From Hymenobacter psoromatis (GTDB lineage: Bacteria; Bacteroidota; Bacteroidia; Cytophagales; Hymenobacteraceae): a DNA stretch of 64,000 bases. Location of the stretch: positions 1,178,001 to 1,242,000 of the forward strand of contig CP014771.1 of assembly GCA_001596155.1 (NCBI GenBank), given 5' to 3'. Both the position numbers and the translations under genes were made by a program. The notes under the pieces were generated by a model. It saw nothing but the letters and a program-made list of their open reading frames with translations. It was not told the DNA's origin and did not search any database. Every line of letters begins with the position of its first letter. Within the stretch, counting starts at the first letter, position 1. Positions 1 to 11,772 of the stretch are shown in pieces.

Positions 1-38
1 CTACCCCCTCCCTTTTGCCCCAAGCCGGTCGATGGCGC

Positions 39-146
39 GAACAGAACGTCATTCCGAGCTTGCCGAGGAATCTCGCCCGCATCGTTCGGGCCTCGTCCAG
101 CGATGCGAGCGAGATTCCTCGGCAAGCTCGGAATGACGTTCTGTTC
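39..146. repeat. Palindromic repeat, family A copy 1
   Basis: Two arms of about 38 bases (beginning GAACAGAACGTCATTCCGAG) are inverted around a short centre. The same arm recurs at 1903-2009 and 21624-21753, with a divergent relative at 46308-46424. It lies just downstream of the minus-strand oxidase gene, so it may also act as a terminator. It contains no coding sequence. Confidence 0.85.
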
Positions 147-163
147 GTCTTCTGAAAACAGCT

Positions 164-820
164 CTAATACAGGAACAAAAACATGCCGAACAACCCCAGC
201 CACAGCACGTCGATGAAGTGCCAGTAGGTGAGCAGCGCCCGCAGCTGGCGCAGGTGATAGGGGTTGCGGATGAAGACGAGCGTGCGCACGCTGTCGCGGC
301 TGGCGTGCAGGGTGCGCAGCATATTCACCAGCAAAAAGATGAGTCCTGCCACGATATGGGCCACGTGCAGCCCCGAAATAACATAGACGAACGTGCCGCT
401 GCGCTCACCCGTGAACAGCACGCCCTGCTGCACGAGCTCGCGCCAGCCCTGCACCTGCAAGCCGCTAAAAATGCAGCCCAGCAGCAGCGTGGCACCCAGG
501 CAGCGCACCAGGGCGTTGAGGTCGTCGGCGCGGTACAGGCGCGGGGCCTGCGCCAAAACGTAGGACGACACCAGCAGCACGATGGTGCTCAGCGAAAAGT
601 AGCGCGGAAACGGGTGCAGCCCGGTTGGCACGCCGCTTTGGGCCCTGGAAGCCACGTACATAGCCACCAGCGTCACAAACAGCATCGTGATGCCCACGAG
701 CGCCAGGTAGAGCAACATGAGCAGCGGCGGCAAGCGCTCGATGCGGCTAAAAGCCGAGTCGCCGGCCGAGCGGCGGCCAGTGCCGGGAGGAAGATTGCGG
801 TCGTCGCGGGGGACTTGCAC
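164..820 (-). CDS. Cytochrome c oxidase subunit III-like protein (heme-copper oxidase)
   Basis: This is an inner-membrane subunit of a heme-copper terminal oxidase; subunit III supports the catalytic core and has no redox centre of its own. The 218-residue product has about five hydrophobic segments (roughly 33-57, 76-92, 107-123, 143-163 and 198-218), the family pattern GLHVAHIVAG in helix 4 and the closing YWHFIDVLWLGLFG. The N-terminal 30 residues are hydrophilic. The start shown is GTG; the frame stays open upstream, so the exact start is uncertain. Subunits I and II are not in the window; the next genes on this strand are two small unknowns. The assignment rests on motif recognition. Confidence 0.85.
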   Translation of the reverse strand: MQVPRDDRNLPPGTGRRSAGDSAFSRIERLPPLLMLLYLALVGITMLFVTLVAMYVASRAQSGVPTGLHPFPRYFSLSTIVLLVSSYVLAQAPRLYRADDLNALVRCLGATLLLGCIFSGLQVQGWRELVQQGVLFTGERSGTFVYVISGLHVAHIVAGLIFLLVNMLRTLHASRDSVRTLVFIRNPYHLRQLRALLTYWHFIDVLWLGLFGMFLFLY

Positions 821-897
821 GGGGAAACGGATTACGACAAGAGGAACTGCTGGTTTAAGGCGAAAGGGAAGATTTTTGTTCGGCCAAAGGCGGAAGC

Positions 898-1245
898 TTA
901 CTTAAAAAAAGAGCCGATTTTACCCAGCACCGCATTCAGCGTAATCTTGGGGCCGCTGCGGTCGGGCAGGCCGAAGGTGACGTACGTTTTGCCGGCCACC
1001 CGCAGGTCGAGCACCAGGCCCAGGCGGCGGGCCAGGTGGTGAATCTGCGCCAGCGGGTCGGGACCGGGCTTTTTGGGTGGCTTAGGCGTGCCCGGCGGCT
1101 GGGGCGGGCCGCTCGTAATCAGATCGAGCACCTGCTGGCTGGGCACGTTGAGGATGAGGTAAGAGCCCGCCGCCGCTAGCTGAATTTCGTGCCCGCCCGG
1201 CCAAGTAAGCGTCAGCCGGGCTTCTACCTCAATGGCGCTAGCCAC
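898..1245 (-). CDS. Hypothetical protein, translationally coupled to the upstream small gene
   Basis: I do not recognise this family. The reading from GTG at 1245 gives 115 residues: a beta-rich first part (ASAIEVEARLTLTWPGG), a Pro-rich middle (about residues 60-80) and a C-terminal part rich in Leu, Gly and Lys. The frame is open upstream to 1404, but that extension overlaps the gene at 1238-1492 and has low-complexity Arg/Pro composition, so the GTG that overlaps the neighbour's TAG stop by eight bases is the better start. An alternative is that the two ORFs are one gene broken by a frameshift near 1245. Confidence 0.55.
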   Translation of the reverse strand: MASAIEVEARLTLTWPGGHEIQLAAAGSYLILNVPSQQVLDLITSGPPQPPGTPKPPKKPGPDPLAQIHHLARRLGLVLDLRVAGKTYVTFGLPDRSGPKITLNAVLGKIGSFFK

Positions 1246-1492
1246 GCGGCGCGTTGGGGTCGGGCAGGGGCGATACGATGGGCGCGGCGCTGGCCACCGG
1301 CGCTTCGCTGCGGGTGCGGATGCGCAGCGCGCCGTTGAGCTTCCAAGTGGCGGGCAGGCCGGCGGGGTTGGCCTGGTTGGGCACTTGCAGCTCAACCTGG
1401 TCAAAATTCAGGTTCAATTCGACGCCGCCCGAGAGCTTGGTGAGCAGCGAGGCGGCAGTGTCGGCCCAGGAAGTGGCGGATTGGTCAGGCAT
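1238..1492 (-). CDS. Hypothetical protein, 84 residues
   Basis: A small acidic to neutral protein with no signal peptide or membrane segment. It has an amphipathic start (SATSWADTAASLLTKLSGG) followed by strand-like segments (VELNLNFDQVELQVP, ATWKLNGALRI). The family is not recognised. The stop codon overlaps the GTG of the next gene on the same strand, which suggests coupled translation of two proteins acting together, or a frameshifted single protein. The upstream gap to 1515 holds a short inverted repeat. Confidence 0.6.
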   Translation of the reverse strand: MPDQSATSWADTAASLLTKLSGGVELNLNFDQVELQVPNQANPAGLPATWKLNGALRIRTRSEAPVASAAPIVSPLPDPNAPRG

Positions 1493-1514
1493 ATTCTTTT
1501 GGAGTTAGAGTTAG

Positions 1515-1558
1515 GGTTCCTGGTTCCTAATTCGAACGTCAACTAGGAACCAGAAACC
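1515..1558. repeat. Short inverted repeat
   Basis: Arms related to GGTTCCTGGTTCCTA are inverted around about 14 bases. The repeat lies between a minus-strand start and the promoter of the plus-strand gene at 1647. No copy was noticed elsewhere in the window. Confidence 0.6.
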
Positions 1559-1603
1559 AGAAACGAAACTAGCGGGCCAGGGTTGCCGTTGGGCCGGCGG
1601 GTG

Positions 1604-1611
1604 TATTTTTG
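1604..1611 (+). promoter_or_regulatory. Bacteroidota -7 box TATTTTTG
   Basis: It matches TAnnTTTG and has a GTTG about 18 bases upstream in the place of the -33 TTTG element. It lies 35 bases before the ATG at 1647. Confidence 0.5.
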
Positions 1612-1646
1612 CCGCAGTTACTTGACTTTGCCGTTTTCCTTCGCTC

Positions 1647-1880
1647 ATGAAATTCTTCCTCTGGTTCGCCGCCGCTACCATCCTCTTCCTGCTCGTTGCC
1701 CGCTTCAAGCCCCAGGCCCCGGCCGAGCCCATCATCCCCACCGGCGCTAAAGAGGCTCAGGGCCGCACGGGTGAGGAAAATGCGCCGCCCGCCCGCACCG
1801 AGCAGCAAGGTGAGCGCGACGCCCAGAAAGCTGGCAGCACCTACGTGCTGCCCGGCCTGCGCTTATCGAGCGTAGCATAA
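1647..1880 (+). CDS. Small single-pass membrane protein, unknown
   Basis: The 77-residue product begins MKFFLWFAAATILFLLVARF, one hydrophobic helix with a positive N-terminus. A hydrophilic, Glu/Ala/Arg-rich tail follows, which would lie on one face of the membrane. A TATTTTTG promoter box lies 35 bases upstream, which supports expression in this direction over the overlapping minus-strand frames. No family or function is recognised. The gene is followed by a family A palindrome and then ligA. Confidence 0.5.
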   Translation: MKFFLWFAAATILFLLVARFKPQAPAEPIIPTGAKEAQGRTGEENAPPARTEQQGERDAQKAGSTYVLPGLRLSSVA

Positions 1881-1902
1881 GGTTTTTTCGATTTCGGATT
1901 AC

Positions 1903-2009
1903 AATAGAACGTCATGCTGAGCCTGCCGAAGCATCTCGCTCGAATCGTTGGGCAACTATCCTAACGATTCGAGCGAGATGCTTCGGCAAGCTCAGCATGA
2001 CGTTCTGTT
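1903..2009. repeat. Palindromic repeat, family A copy 2
   Basis: Arms of about 47 bases (AATAGAACGTCATGCTGAGC onward) are inverted around a 12-base centre. It differs from copy 1 at scattered positions that are mostly compensated in the other arm, so the hairpin is preserved. It lies between the small membrane protein gene and ligA. Confidence 0.85.
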
Positions 2010-2019
2010 TATCAGTTAG

Positions 2020-4056
<2,037 letters not shown>

Positions 4057-4057
4057 C

Positions 4058-4148
4058 GCGCAAGGTTTCGCAGGGTAAAAAGAGGTTTCGCAAGGTTGGT
4101 AGAACGTCAACCTTGCGAAACCTCTTTTTACCTCGCGAAACCTTGCGC
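4058..4148. repeat. Palindrome between convergent ligA and lactonase genes
   Basis: The arms GCGCAAGGTTTCGC plus GGTAAAAAGAGGTTTCGCAA are inverted around a centre near GGTTGGTAGAACGTCAACC. The unit AAGGTTTCGC occurs twice in each arm. It fills the whole gap between two convergent stop codons and probably ends transcription from both sides. Confidence 0.85.
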
Positions 4149-5351
4149 TTACTTCGTAAAATCCGGCACCACCGCCACACACATGGGCGTGGGTAGGCTC
4201 ACCGACTGCCCGGTAGCGGTTAGCTTACCCGACTGCTTATCAACCCGATACGTGAAGATATTATCCGAATTCTGATTAGCTACCAGCAGCAGGCGGCCGC
4301 TGGGGTCGAGGGCGAAGTTGCGGGGCGTTTTGCCCTGGGTGCTCACGTGCTGCACCAGCGTGAGGCGGCCATCGGCTGGCACTATACTATAGACCATCAG
4401 ACTGTTATCACCCCGGTTGGAGGTGTAGAGGAAGCGGCCGTCGGGCGACACGTGCACGTCGGCCCCCGAGTTTTCGCCCGTAAAGCCCTCGGGCAAGGTA
4501 CTGAGCGTCTGGATTTCGCGGAACGTGCCAGTAGCCGCGTCGTAGGCCAGGGCCGTCACGGTCGAGTTCAGCTCGTTTTCGAGGTAGGCCCAGCGGCCAT
4601 TGGGGTGAAACGTGAGGTGGCGCGGCCCCGCGCCCGGCTTGGCCACAAAGGCGGGGGTAGGGAGCGGCCGCAGCTGCCCGCCGGCCGCATCGAGCTGGTA
4701 GCCATATACCTTATCGGTACCCAGGTCCACGGCAAAGGCGTAGCGGTTGGCCGGGTCCGGGATGAAACAGTGGGCGTGGGCGTGGGACTGGTTTTTGTGC
4801 GGGCCCAGGGGCGGCTCGTGCTGGTCGGTGGCGGCGGGCGGGGCCAGCTGGCCATCGGCGCGCAGCGGCAGCAGCGCCACGTTACCACCTACATAATTGG
4901 CCACCAGGGCATTCCTACCCGTGTGGTCGAGGCTGATGTAGCACGGCGACGCACCCAGCGAGGGCTGCTGGTCGAGCAGGGTGAGCGCGCCGGTGGAGGC
5001 ATTTACCGCGAACGCGCTCACGCCGCCGCTGTTGGTGCGCCCCTGGAAAGTGCCGGTTTCGCTCACCGCGTAGAGGTGGTGCAGCGAGGCATCCATCGTC
5101 AGGTAGCTGGGCTGGCTGCCGCCGTGCTGCACGCTCACGGGCGTGAGCGCGCCGGTAGCCGAGTGCAGGCGGTAGAGATAGATGGTGCTGGCCTGGTCGC
5201 CGCTCACGTTGGTGCCCACGTACACGAGGTAGCTGCGGTCAGCTTTGGTACCAGCGCCGGGGCTGGTGCCGGCGCAGCCGCTGAGGCAGGTGGCGAGGGC
5301 GAGTCCGGCGAAAGGAGCAAGGAAAAACCGCGAGGCAAATGGCTTGGACAT
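4149..5351 (-). CDS. Lactonase-family lipoprotein (6-phosphogluconolactonase-like beta-propeller)
   Basis: The protein belongs to the seven-bladed propeller lactonase family that includes cytosolic 6-phosphogluconolactonase. The 400-residue product has a lipoprotein signal peptide with lipobox LSGC (Cys 26), so this member is exported and membrane-anchored. That makes a direct role in the cytosolic pentose phosphate pathway doubtful. Blade-like repeats are visible (PSYLTMDASLHHLYAVSE, DVHVSPDGRFLYTSNR, RNFALDPSGRLLLVANQ), as is the conserved GPRHLTFHPNGRWAY segment. It is last in a minus-strand series after transketolase, but a family B repeat and a strong hairpin separate them. Confidence 0.85.
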   Translation of the reverse strand: MSKPFASRFFLAPFAGLALATCLSGCAGTSPGAGTKADRSYLVYVGTNVSGDQASTIYLYRLHSATGALTPVSVQHGGSQPSYLTMDASLHHLYAVSETGTFQGRTNSGGVSAFAVNASTGALTLLDQQPSLGASPCYISLDHTGRNALVANYVGGNVALLPLRADGQLAPPAATDQHEPPLGPHKNQSHAHAHCFIPDPANRYAFAVDLGTDKVYGYQLDAAGGQLRPLPTPAFVAKPGAGPRHLTFHPNGRWAYLENELNSTVTALAYDAATGTFREIQTLSTLPEGFTGENSGADVHVSPDGRFLYTSNRGDNSLMVYSIVPADGRLTLVQHVSTQGKTPRNFALDPSGRLLLVANQNSDNIFTYRVDKQSGKLTATGQSVSLPTPMCVAVVPDFTK

Positions 5352-5407
5352 ACTGGTAAAGAGTTGGTAGCCGCAAAGATGCCCTTGCCGATTGAAAAAC
5401 TATTATG

Positions 5408-5535
5408 GGACTTACGCAAAAGACGTTTGTCATTGCGAGCAAAGCGAAGTAATCGCACCTGAACGAGTCGTGCGCATATCGTTCTGGGGCGATTGCCGCG
5501 CTTCGCTCGCAATGACAGACGATTTGCGTAAGTCC
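5408..5535. repeat. Palindromic repeat, family B copy 1
   Basis: The outer ends GGACTTACGC and GCGTAAGTCC flank arms containing GTCATTGCGAGC and GCTCGCAATGAC. A related copy is at 11581-11729, and the inner arm recurs at 9391-9612 and as a decayed half at 54842-54916. It lies upstream of the lactonase gene. Confidence 0.85.
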
Positions 5536-5550
5536 TATATTACCAACGGC

Positions 5551-5642
5551 AAATTACTTACCCGGTAGAGATACTACCCCTACCCCCCGCCCGTGCGGGA
5601 TGTGCAGGCGGCGCAAATTACTTACCCGGTAGAGATACTACC
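5551..5642. repeat. Direct repeat pair of 28 bp
   Basis: The unit beginning AAATTACTTACCCGGTAGAG occurs at 5551-5578 and again at 5615-5642, separated by 36 bases that contain a small GC-rich hairpin. No function is evident. Confidence 0.8.
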
Positions 5643-5688
5643 TCTTGTCATTATGACGTGTTTTTTAACTTTTAGAAATTCCTGAATA

Positions 5689-5762
5689 GCCTCAAAACCA
5701 AAAGATGATAAATTAAGAACCTGGCCGCCAAGTTCTTAATTTACCATCTTTTGGTTTTGAGG
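5689..5762 (-). terminator. Long hairpin downstream of transketolase
   Basis: Arms of about 32 bases (GCCTCAAAACCAAAAGATG onward) are inverted around CTGGCCGCCA with one bulge. It starts 25 bases after the transketolase stop codon and probably terminates that transcript. There is no clear T-run. Confidence 0.65.
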
Positions 5763-5786
5763 CCACCCTCGGCGCTACACCGACCC

Positions 5787-7862
<2,076 letters not shown>

Positions 7863-7939
7863 GGGGTAGTCGAAATTGGTTGGTAACGCAAAGGAAAGCG
7901 GCCGGGCCGCTTTCTATCCTACGAATTTTTTCGCGGAAT

Positions 7940-8026
7940 GTAGGGGCGGGGCTTGCCCCCGCCCCTCGTTTGCGCAATACCGCTGGGCCGGCGCAAACGA
8001 CGGGCGGGGGCAAGCCCCGCCCCTAC
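7940..8026. repeat. Palindromic repeat, family C copy 1
   Basis: The arms GTAGGGGCGGGGCTTGCCCC and its complement are inverted, with 36-base arms overall around a 15-base centre. Relatives are at 11173-11266 and 53880-53981. It lies between the xylA stop and the transketolase start. Confidence 0.9.
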
Positions 8027-8033
8027 TACCCGG

Positions 8034-9350
8034 CTAAATGTACTGGTTGATGATGCTCTCCAGCCACTCCTGCTTGCCGCTGCGGGGGGTAGGCTCGCCC
8101 GATTCATGCGCGATTTTGCGCAGGTCTTCCAGTGTGAGGCTGCCCTTGGCGAAGTCCGCGCCTTTGCCGGAGTCGAACGAGGCGTAGCGGTCGGCGCGGA
8201 ATTTCTTGTAAGCCGACTTCTCTAGAATGGCATCGGCCGTCACCAAAGCGCGGGCAAACGTGTCCATGCCCGCGATGTGGGCCACGAAAATATCCTCCAG
8301 GTCGGTTGAGTTGCGGCGCGTTTTCGCGTCGAAGTTGATGCCACCCGGCGAGATGCCACCGTGCTCCAGAATGATGAGCATGCTCTCAGTCAGCTCATTA
8401 ATGTTATTCGGGAACTGGTCGGTATCCCAGCCGTTCTGGTTGTCGCCGCGGTTGGCGTCGATGCTGCCGAGCAGGTCGGCATCGGCGGCCACCTGCAGCT
8501 CGTGCTGGAAGGTGTGGCCGGCCAGCGTGGCGTGGTTCACCTCCAGATTCAGCATGAAGTCATTCTCCAGGCCATGCGCCCGGAGGAAGCCGATGACGGT
8601 GGCCGCGTCGAAATCATACTGGTGCTTGGTGGGTTCGGCCGGCTTGGGCTCGATGAAGAACTTACCTGTGAAGCCCTGCTTGCGGGCGTAGTCGCGGGCA
8701 ATGCTCAGGAACTGCCCCAGGTGCGCCTGCTCGCGCTTCATATCCGTGTTGAGCAGGGTCATGTAGCCCTCGCGGCCACCCCAGAACGTGTAGCCCTCGC
8801 CGCCCAGCGCGATAGTCGCGTCGATGGAATTCTTCACTTGCGTGCCGGCGTAGGCCACCACCGCGAAGTCGGGGTTGGTGCTGGCGCCGTTCATGTAGCG
8901 CGGGTTCGCGAACACGTTGGCCGTGCCCCAGAGCAGCTTCACGCCGGTTTCCTGCTGCTGCTGCTTCGCGTAATCCACCAGGGTAGCCAGGTTGCTTTCA
9001 TACTCGCGCAGCGAGCTGCCCTCCTCCACGAGGTCGGTGTCGTGGAAGCAATAGTAGGGCGTGCCGAGCTTGGTGAAAAACTCAAACGCGGCGTCGGCCT
9101 TGTCCTTGGCGCGGCCCACAATGTCGCCCTTGCTGTCCCAGGCAAATTTTTTGGTGCCGGGGCCAAACGGGTCGCCGCCCGTGCCCACGAAGGTGTGCCA
9201 GTAGGCCGTAGCGAAGCGCAGGTGGTCCTTCATGGTTTTGCCGGCCACCACGCGGCCGGCATCATACCATTTGAAAGCCAGTGGGTTATCAGATTCTCGG
9301 CCTTCGTAGTTAATCTTATTAATGCCTTTGAAATACTCGGAAGTTGCCAT
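8034..9350 (-). CDS. xylA: Xylose isomerase
   Basis: It converts D-xylose to D-xylulose with two divalent metal ions in a TIM-barrel fold. From the ATG at 9350 the protein has 438 residues, the usual class II length. Visible motifs are the catalytic FHDTD (His 103, Asp 106), the metal-binding segment [17 protein letters not shown], and [18 protein letters not shown] with DANRGD. The frame is open 36 residues further upstream, but that extension is encoded by part of a repeat and is not family-like. It is followed by transketolase and preceded by xylB on the same strand. Confidence 0.96.
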   Translation of the reverse strand: MATSEYFKGINKINYEGRESDNPLAFKWYDAGRVVAGKTMKDHLRFATAYWHTFVGTGGDPFGPGTKKFAWDSKGDIVGRAKDKADAAFEFFTKLGTPYYCFHDTDLVEEGSSLREYESNLATLVDYAKQQQQETGVKLLWGTANVFANPRYMNGASTNPDFAVVAYAGTQVKNSIDATIALGGEGYTFWGGREGYMTLLNTDMKREQAHLGQFLSIARDYARKQGFTGKFFIEPKPAEPTKHQYDFDAATVIGFLRAHGLENDFMLNLEVNHATLAGHTFQHELQVAADADLLGSIDANRGDNQNGWDTDQFPNNINELTESMLIILEHGGISPGGINFDAKTRRNSTDLEDIFVAHIAGMDTFARALVTADAILEKSAYKKFRADRYASFDSGKGADFAKGSLTLEDLRKIAHESGEPTPRSGKQEWLESIINQYI

Positions 9351-9390
9351 GTGGAGAGCTGGTTGGGAGGGTAAGGGGAAATTAAATTCA

Positions 9391-9612
9391 TCTGTCATTG
9401 CGAGTGCAACGAAGTGGAGCGCGGCAATCTTTCCTGCACGCATGGGGTAGTAACTCACTGCTGTTACGCACTACCTTATTCGAGATGGCAAGGGGGAGTA
9501 GCGCGAACGTTGTAGTTCGCGCTCCTCCCTGTTGCGTAACAGCAGTAACTCAATAAAGCGAACGACCAAGGAAAGATTGCCGCGCTCCACTTCGTTGCGC
9601 TCGCAATGACAG
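9391..9612. repeat. Nested palindromic repeat, family B relative with inner elements
   Basis: The outer arms TCTGTCATTGCGAG and CTCGCAATGACAGA enclose a second inverted pair (GCGCGGCAATCTTTCC and GGAAAGATTGCCGCGC). These enclose a third pair (GAGTTACTGCTGTTACGC type), which encloses a small hairpin of GTAGCGCGAAC type at the centre. It fills the gap between xylB and xylA. Confidence 0.75.
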
Positions 9613-9647
9613 ACGCGAGGTTTTTATTTTTTATACTGGGTAAGGCT

Positions 9648-11153
9648 TTACGCCAGCAGCCATGCCGCCGGCCGGGTTTCGCGAGCCAGCAGGGTTTGCC
9701 AGTCGCTATACATTTCCTGGTATTGGGCCTGCAAGGGGGGGGTAGGCTCTTCGGTGCTGATGCGGACCAAGCCAGTAAAAGCCTCCCGCGGGCTGGCGTA
9801 GATGCCCGCGCCGATGCCCGCGCCGCGCGCCGCGCCCTGGGCCGCGTCGGTGTCATAAAGCTCCAGCGTCACGTTGCCGCAATTCACGAAGGCCTCGCGG
9901 AACACGGGGCTCAGGAACATGTTGGCGTGGCCGGCGCGCACGGTTTGCACCCGCACGCCCGCACCACGCATGATGTTCAGGCCGTAGTTGAGGGCGTACA
10001 CGATGCCCTCCTGGGCCGCCCGGATAAGGTGCGGCTGGCCGTGACTATTAAACTGCAAGCCGTGGAGGCTGGCGGCGGCCGGCCGGTTTTCGAGGATGCG
10101 CTCGGCCCCGTTGCCGAAGGGCAGGAACAGCAGGCCCCCGGCCCCGACGGGTGCCTGGGCGGCCAGCGCGTTCAGCTGGTCGTAGGAAATAGTACCCACC
10201 ATTTTGCGCAGCCAGCTATTGAGAATGCCGGTGCCGTTGAGGCACATGAGCACGCCGTTTTTAGGCTGCTCGGGGGTGCTGTTGACGTGCACGAAAGAGT
10301 TGACGCGCGAGCGCGGGTCGGCCGTGGCGGTTTCGTTGATGCCGTAAACTACACCGCTGGTGCCGGCCGTGGCGGCTACCTCGCCCGCATTCAACACATT
10401 GAGCGAGAAGGCGTTGTTGGGCTGGTCGCCGGCGCGGTAGCTGATGGGCGTGCCGGCCGCCAGGCCCAGCGCCTGGGCCGCCTCGGCAGTGAGGTGGCCC
10501 TGCACCGAAAAGGTATCAACCACCTCGGGCAGCAGGTCGGCGCTGATGCCGTAGTAGTCGAGCAGTTCCTGGGCGATGGCCTGCCGCTTAAAATTCCAAA
10601 AAATTCCCTCCGACAAGCCCGACACCGTGGTCTGCATCCGGCCCGTGAGCTGGTAGGCGAGGTAATCGCCGGGCAGCTGAATCTTGTGGATTCGGGCATA
10701 AATCTCGGGCTCATTTTCCCGCACCCATTTCAGCTTGGAAGCCGTGAAATTGCCCGGCGAATTCAGGAAATTTTCCAGGCAAAAGTCTTCGCCCAACTCA
10801 ATAAACGCCTGGTTGCCAATAGCCACGGCGCGGCTGTCGCACCAGATAATAGCCGGGCGCAGCACGTGGCCGGCTTTGTCGAGCAGCACCAGGCCGTGCA
10901 TCTGGTAGGTGATGCCGATGCCGGCCAGCAGCGCCGGGTCGAAGGGGCAGCTGGCTTGCAGCTTTTTGGTGGCGTTGATAACTTCCTGCCACCAGCGCGC
11001 CGGGTCCTGCTCGGCCCAGCCGGGCCGGGGCGCGGCCATCTCCATCTCGGTGCCGGGCGAGGTGGCGGCGGCCACGCAGCGCCCGGTGGCAATATCGAGC
11101 AGCGAGGCCTTGATGGAAGAGCTACCAATGTCGTAGCCGAGCAGGTATTTCAT
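9648..11153 (-). CDS. xylB: Xylulokinase
   Basis: It phosphorylates D-xylulose to xylulose 5-phosphate and belongs to the FGGY carbohydrate kinase family with an actin-like fold. From the ATG at 11153 the product has 501 residues. It starts MKYLLGYDIGSSSIKASLLD, the phosphate-1 loop with the conserved Asp 8. Further family segments are GITYQMHGLVLLD, AIIWCDSRA, AGDQPNNAFSLNV, ATAGTSGVVYG and LPFGNGAERILENRPAAAS. The 35 codons upstream belong to a family C palindrome and are excluded. It lies between the xylosidase remnant and xylA on one strand, so it is part of the xylose block. Confidence 0.95.
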   Translation of the reverse strand: MKYLLGYDIGSSSIKASLLDIATGRCVAAATSPGTEMEMAAPRPGWAEQDPARWWQEVINATKKLQASCPFDPALLAGIGITYQMHGLVLLDKAGHVLRPAIIWCDSRAVAIGNQAFIELGEDFCLENFLNSPGNFTASKLKWVRENEPEIYARIHKIQLPGDYLAYQLTGRMQTTVSGLSEGIFWNFKRQAIAQELLDYYGISADLLPEVVDTFSVQGHLTAEAAQALGLAAGTPISYRAGDQPNNAFSLNVLNAGEVAATAGTSGVVYGINETATADPRSRVNSFVHVNSTPEQPKNGVLMCLNGTGILNSWLRKMVGTISYDQLNALAAQAPVGAGGLLFLPFGNGAERILENRPAAASLHGLQFNSHGQPHLIRAAQEGIVYALNYGLNIMRGAGVRVQTVRAGHANMFLSPVFREAFVNCGNVTLELYDTDAAQGAARGAGIGAGIYASPREAFTGLVRISTEEPTPPLQAQYQEMYSDWQTLLARETRPAAWLLA

Positions 11154-11172
11154 TAGTTTATAACTTGTTAAC

Positions 11173-11266
11173 GAAGTAGGGTGCGGGGCTTGCTCCCGCC
11201 CATCGCTGCGCAATTCAGGCGGGTTTCGTTCGACGGCGGGCGGGGGCAAGCCCCGCACCCTACTTC
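11173..11266. repeat. Palindromic repeat, family C copy 2
   Basis: The arms begin GAAGTAGGGTGCGGGGCTTG, with the complement at the other end closing in TACTTC. The element overlaps the last codons of the GH3 remnant at 11260, so it may mark the deletion or insertion that truncated that gene. Confidence 0.85.
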
Positions 11267-11532
11267 ACCATCAGCACTGCCGAGGCGGGCCGGGCCGCGC
11301 CCAGCGCTTCGTTCCACCAGCTATAAGCCGGAATGCCCAGGCGCGCAATGGCCGGGCTCTGGTCGAGCATCTGCTGGGCTTTTTCTTCCAGCGTGAGTTG
11401 CTTGATTAAGTCGTTCACGCGCACGCCGAGCGGCGGCTTCGAGTCGCGGAAAACGGGCGTGGTTCGGGCCTGCGCATTCAGGCTGGCCAGCAGCCCGAGG
11501 CCGGGCAGAAAGTGTTTCAGCTTGACAATCAT
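11260..11532 (-). pseudogene. N-terminal remnant of a GH3 beta-xylosidase/beta-glucosidase
   Basis: Only about 90 residues remain from the ATG at 11532. After a signal-like start come KPPLGVRVNDLIKQLTLEEKAQQMLD and IPAYSWWNEALG, the opening of the glycoside hydrolase family 3 catalytic barrel. A complete enzyme has 700-850 residues. The frame then continues for a dozen foreign residues (ARPASAVLMVK), the last of which are encoded by the end of a family C palindrome. The intact gene would have released xylose or glucose from oligosaccharides, which fits its place upstream of xylB-xylA. It is very probably non-functional. Confidence 0.8.
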
Positions 11533-11580
11533 CAGGGTGGGAGATAGAAGGAAGCTGAATTTCAGCAATTATTAAGAATA

Positions 11581-11729
11581 GAACTTACGCAAAGGACGCT
11601 TTTCCTTGCGAGCATATTGCGCATCAAGCAAGGTCGCGGCAATCGCATCAGAACGACTAGCGCAAGTATCGTTCGGGTGCGATTGCTTCGCTTTGCTCGC
11701 AATGACAAGCGTCTTTTGCATAAGTCCTA
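11581..11729. repeat. Palindromic repeat, family B copy 2
   Basis: The ends GAACTTACGCAAA and TTTGCATAAGTCC and the inner GCTCGCAATGAC match copy 1 with several changes. The left arm carries a 20-base interruption near 11610-11632 not matched on the right. It lies upstream of the GH3 remnant. Confidence 0.75.
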
Positions 11730-11772
11730 AGGAATCAAAAAAGGGGCATCGTGCTCGCCAGGCCAATCTGCA

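Noticed and set aside
4347..5462. 371-codon plus-strand frame opposite the lactonase
   Set aside because: The lactonase has a signal peptide and propeller repeats on the other strand; this frame has none and runs into a repeat.
8361..9374. 337-codon plus-strand frame opposite xylA
   Set aside because: Same reason: no motifs, composition dictated by the xylA third positions.
9606..11156. 516-codon plus-strand frame opposite xylB
   Set aside because: It mirrors xylB codon for codon, has His/Gly/Ala-rich low-complexity composition and no domain; it is a high-G+C antisense shadow.
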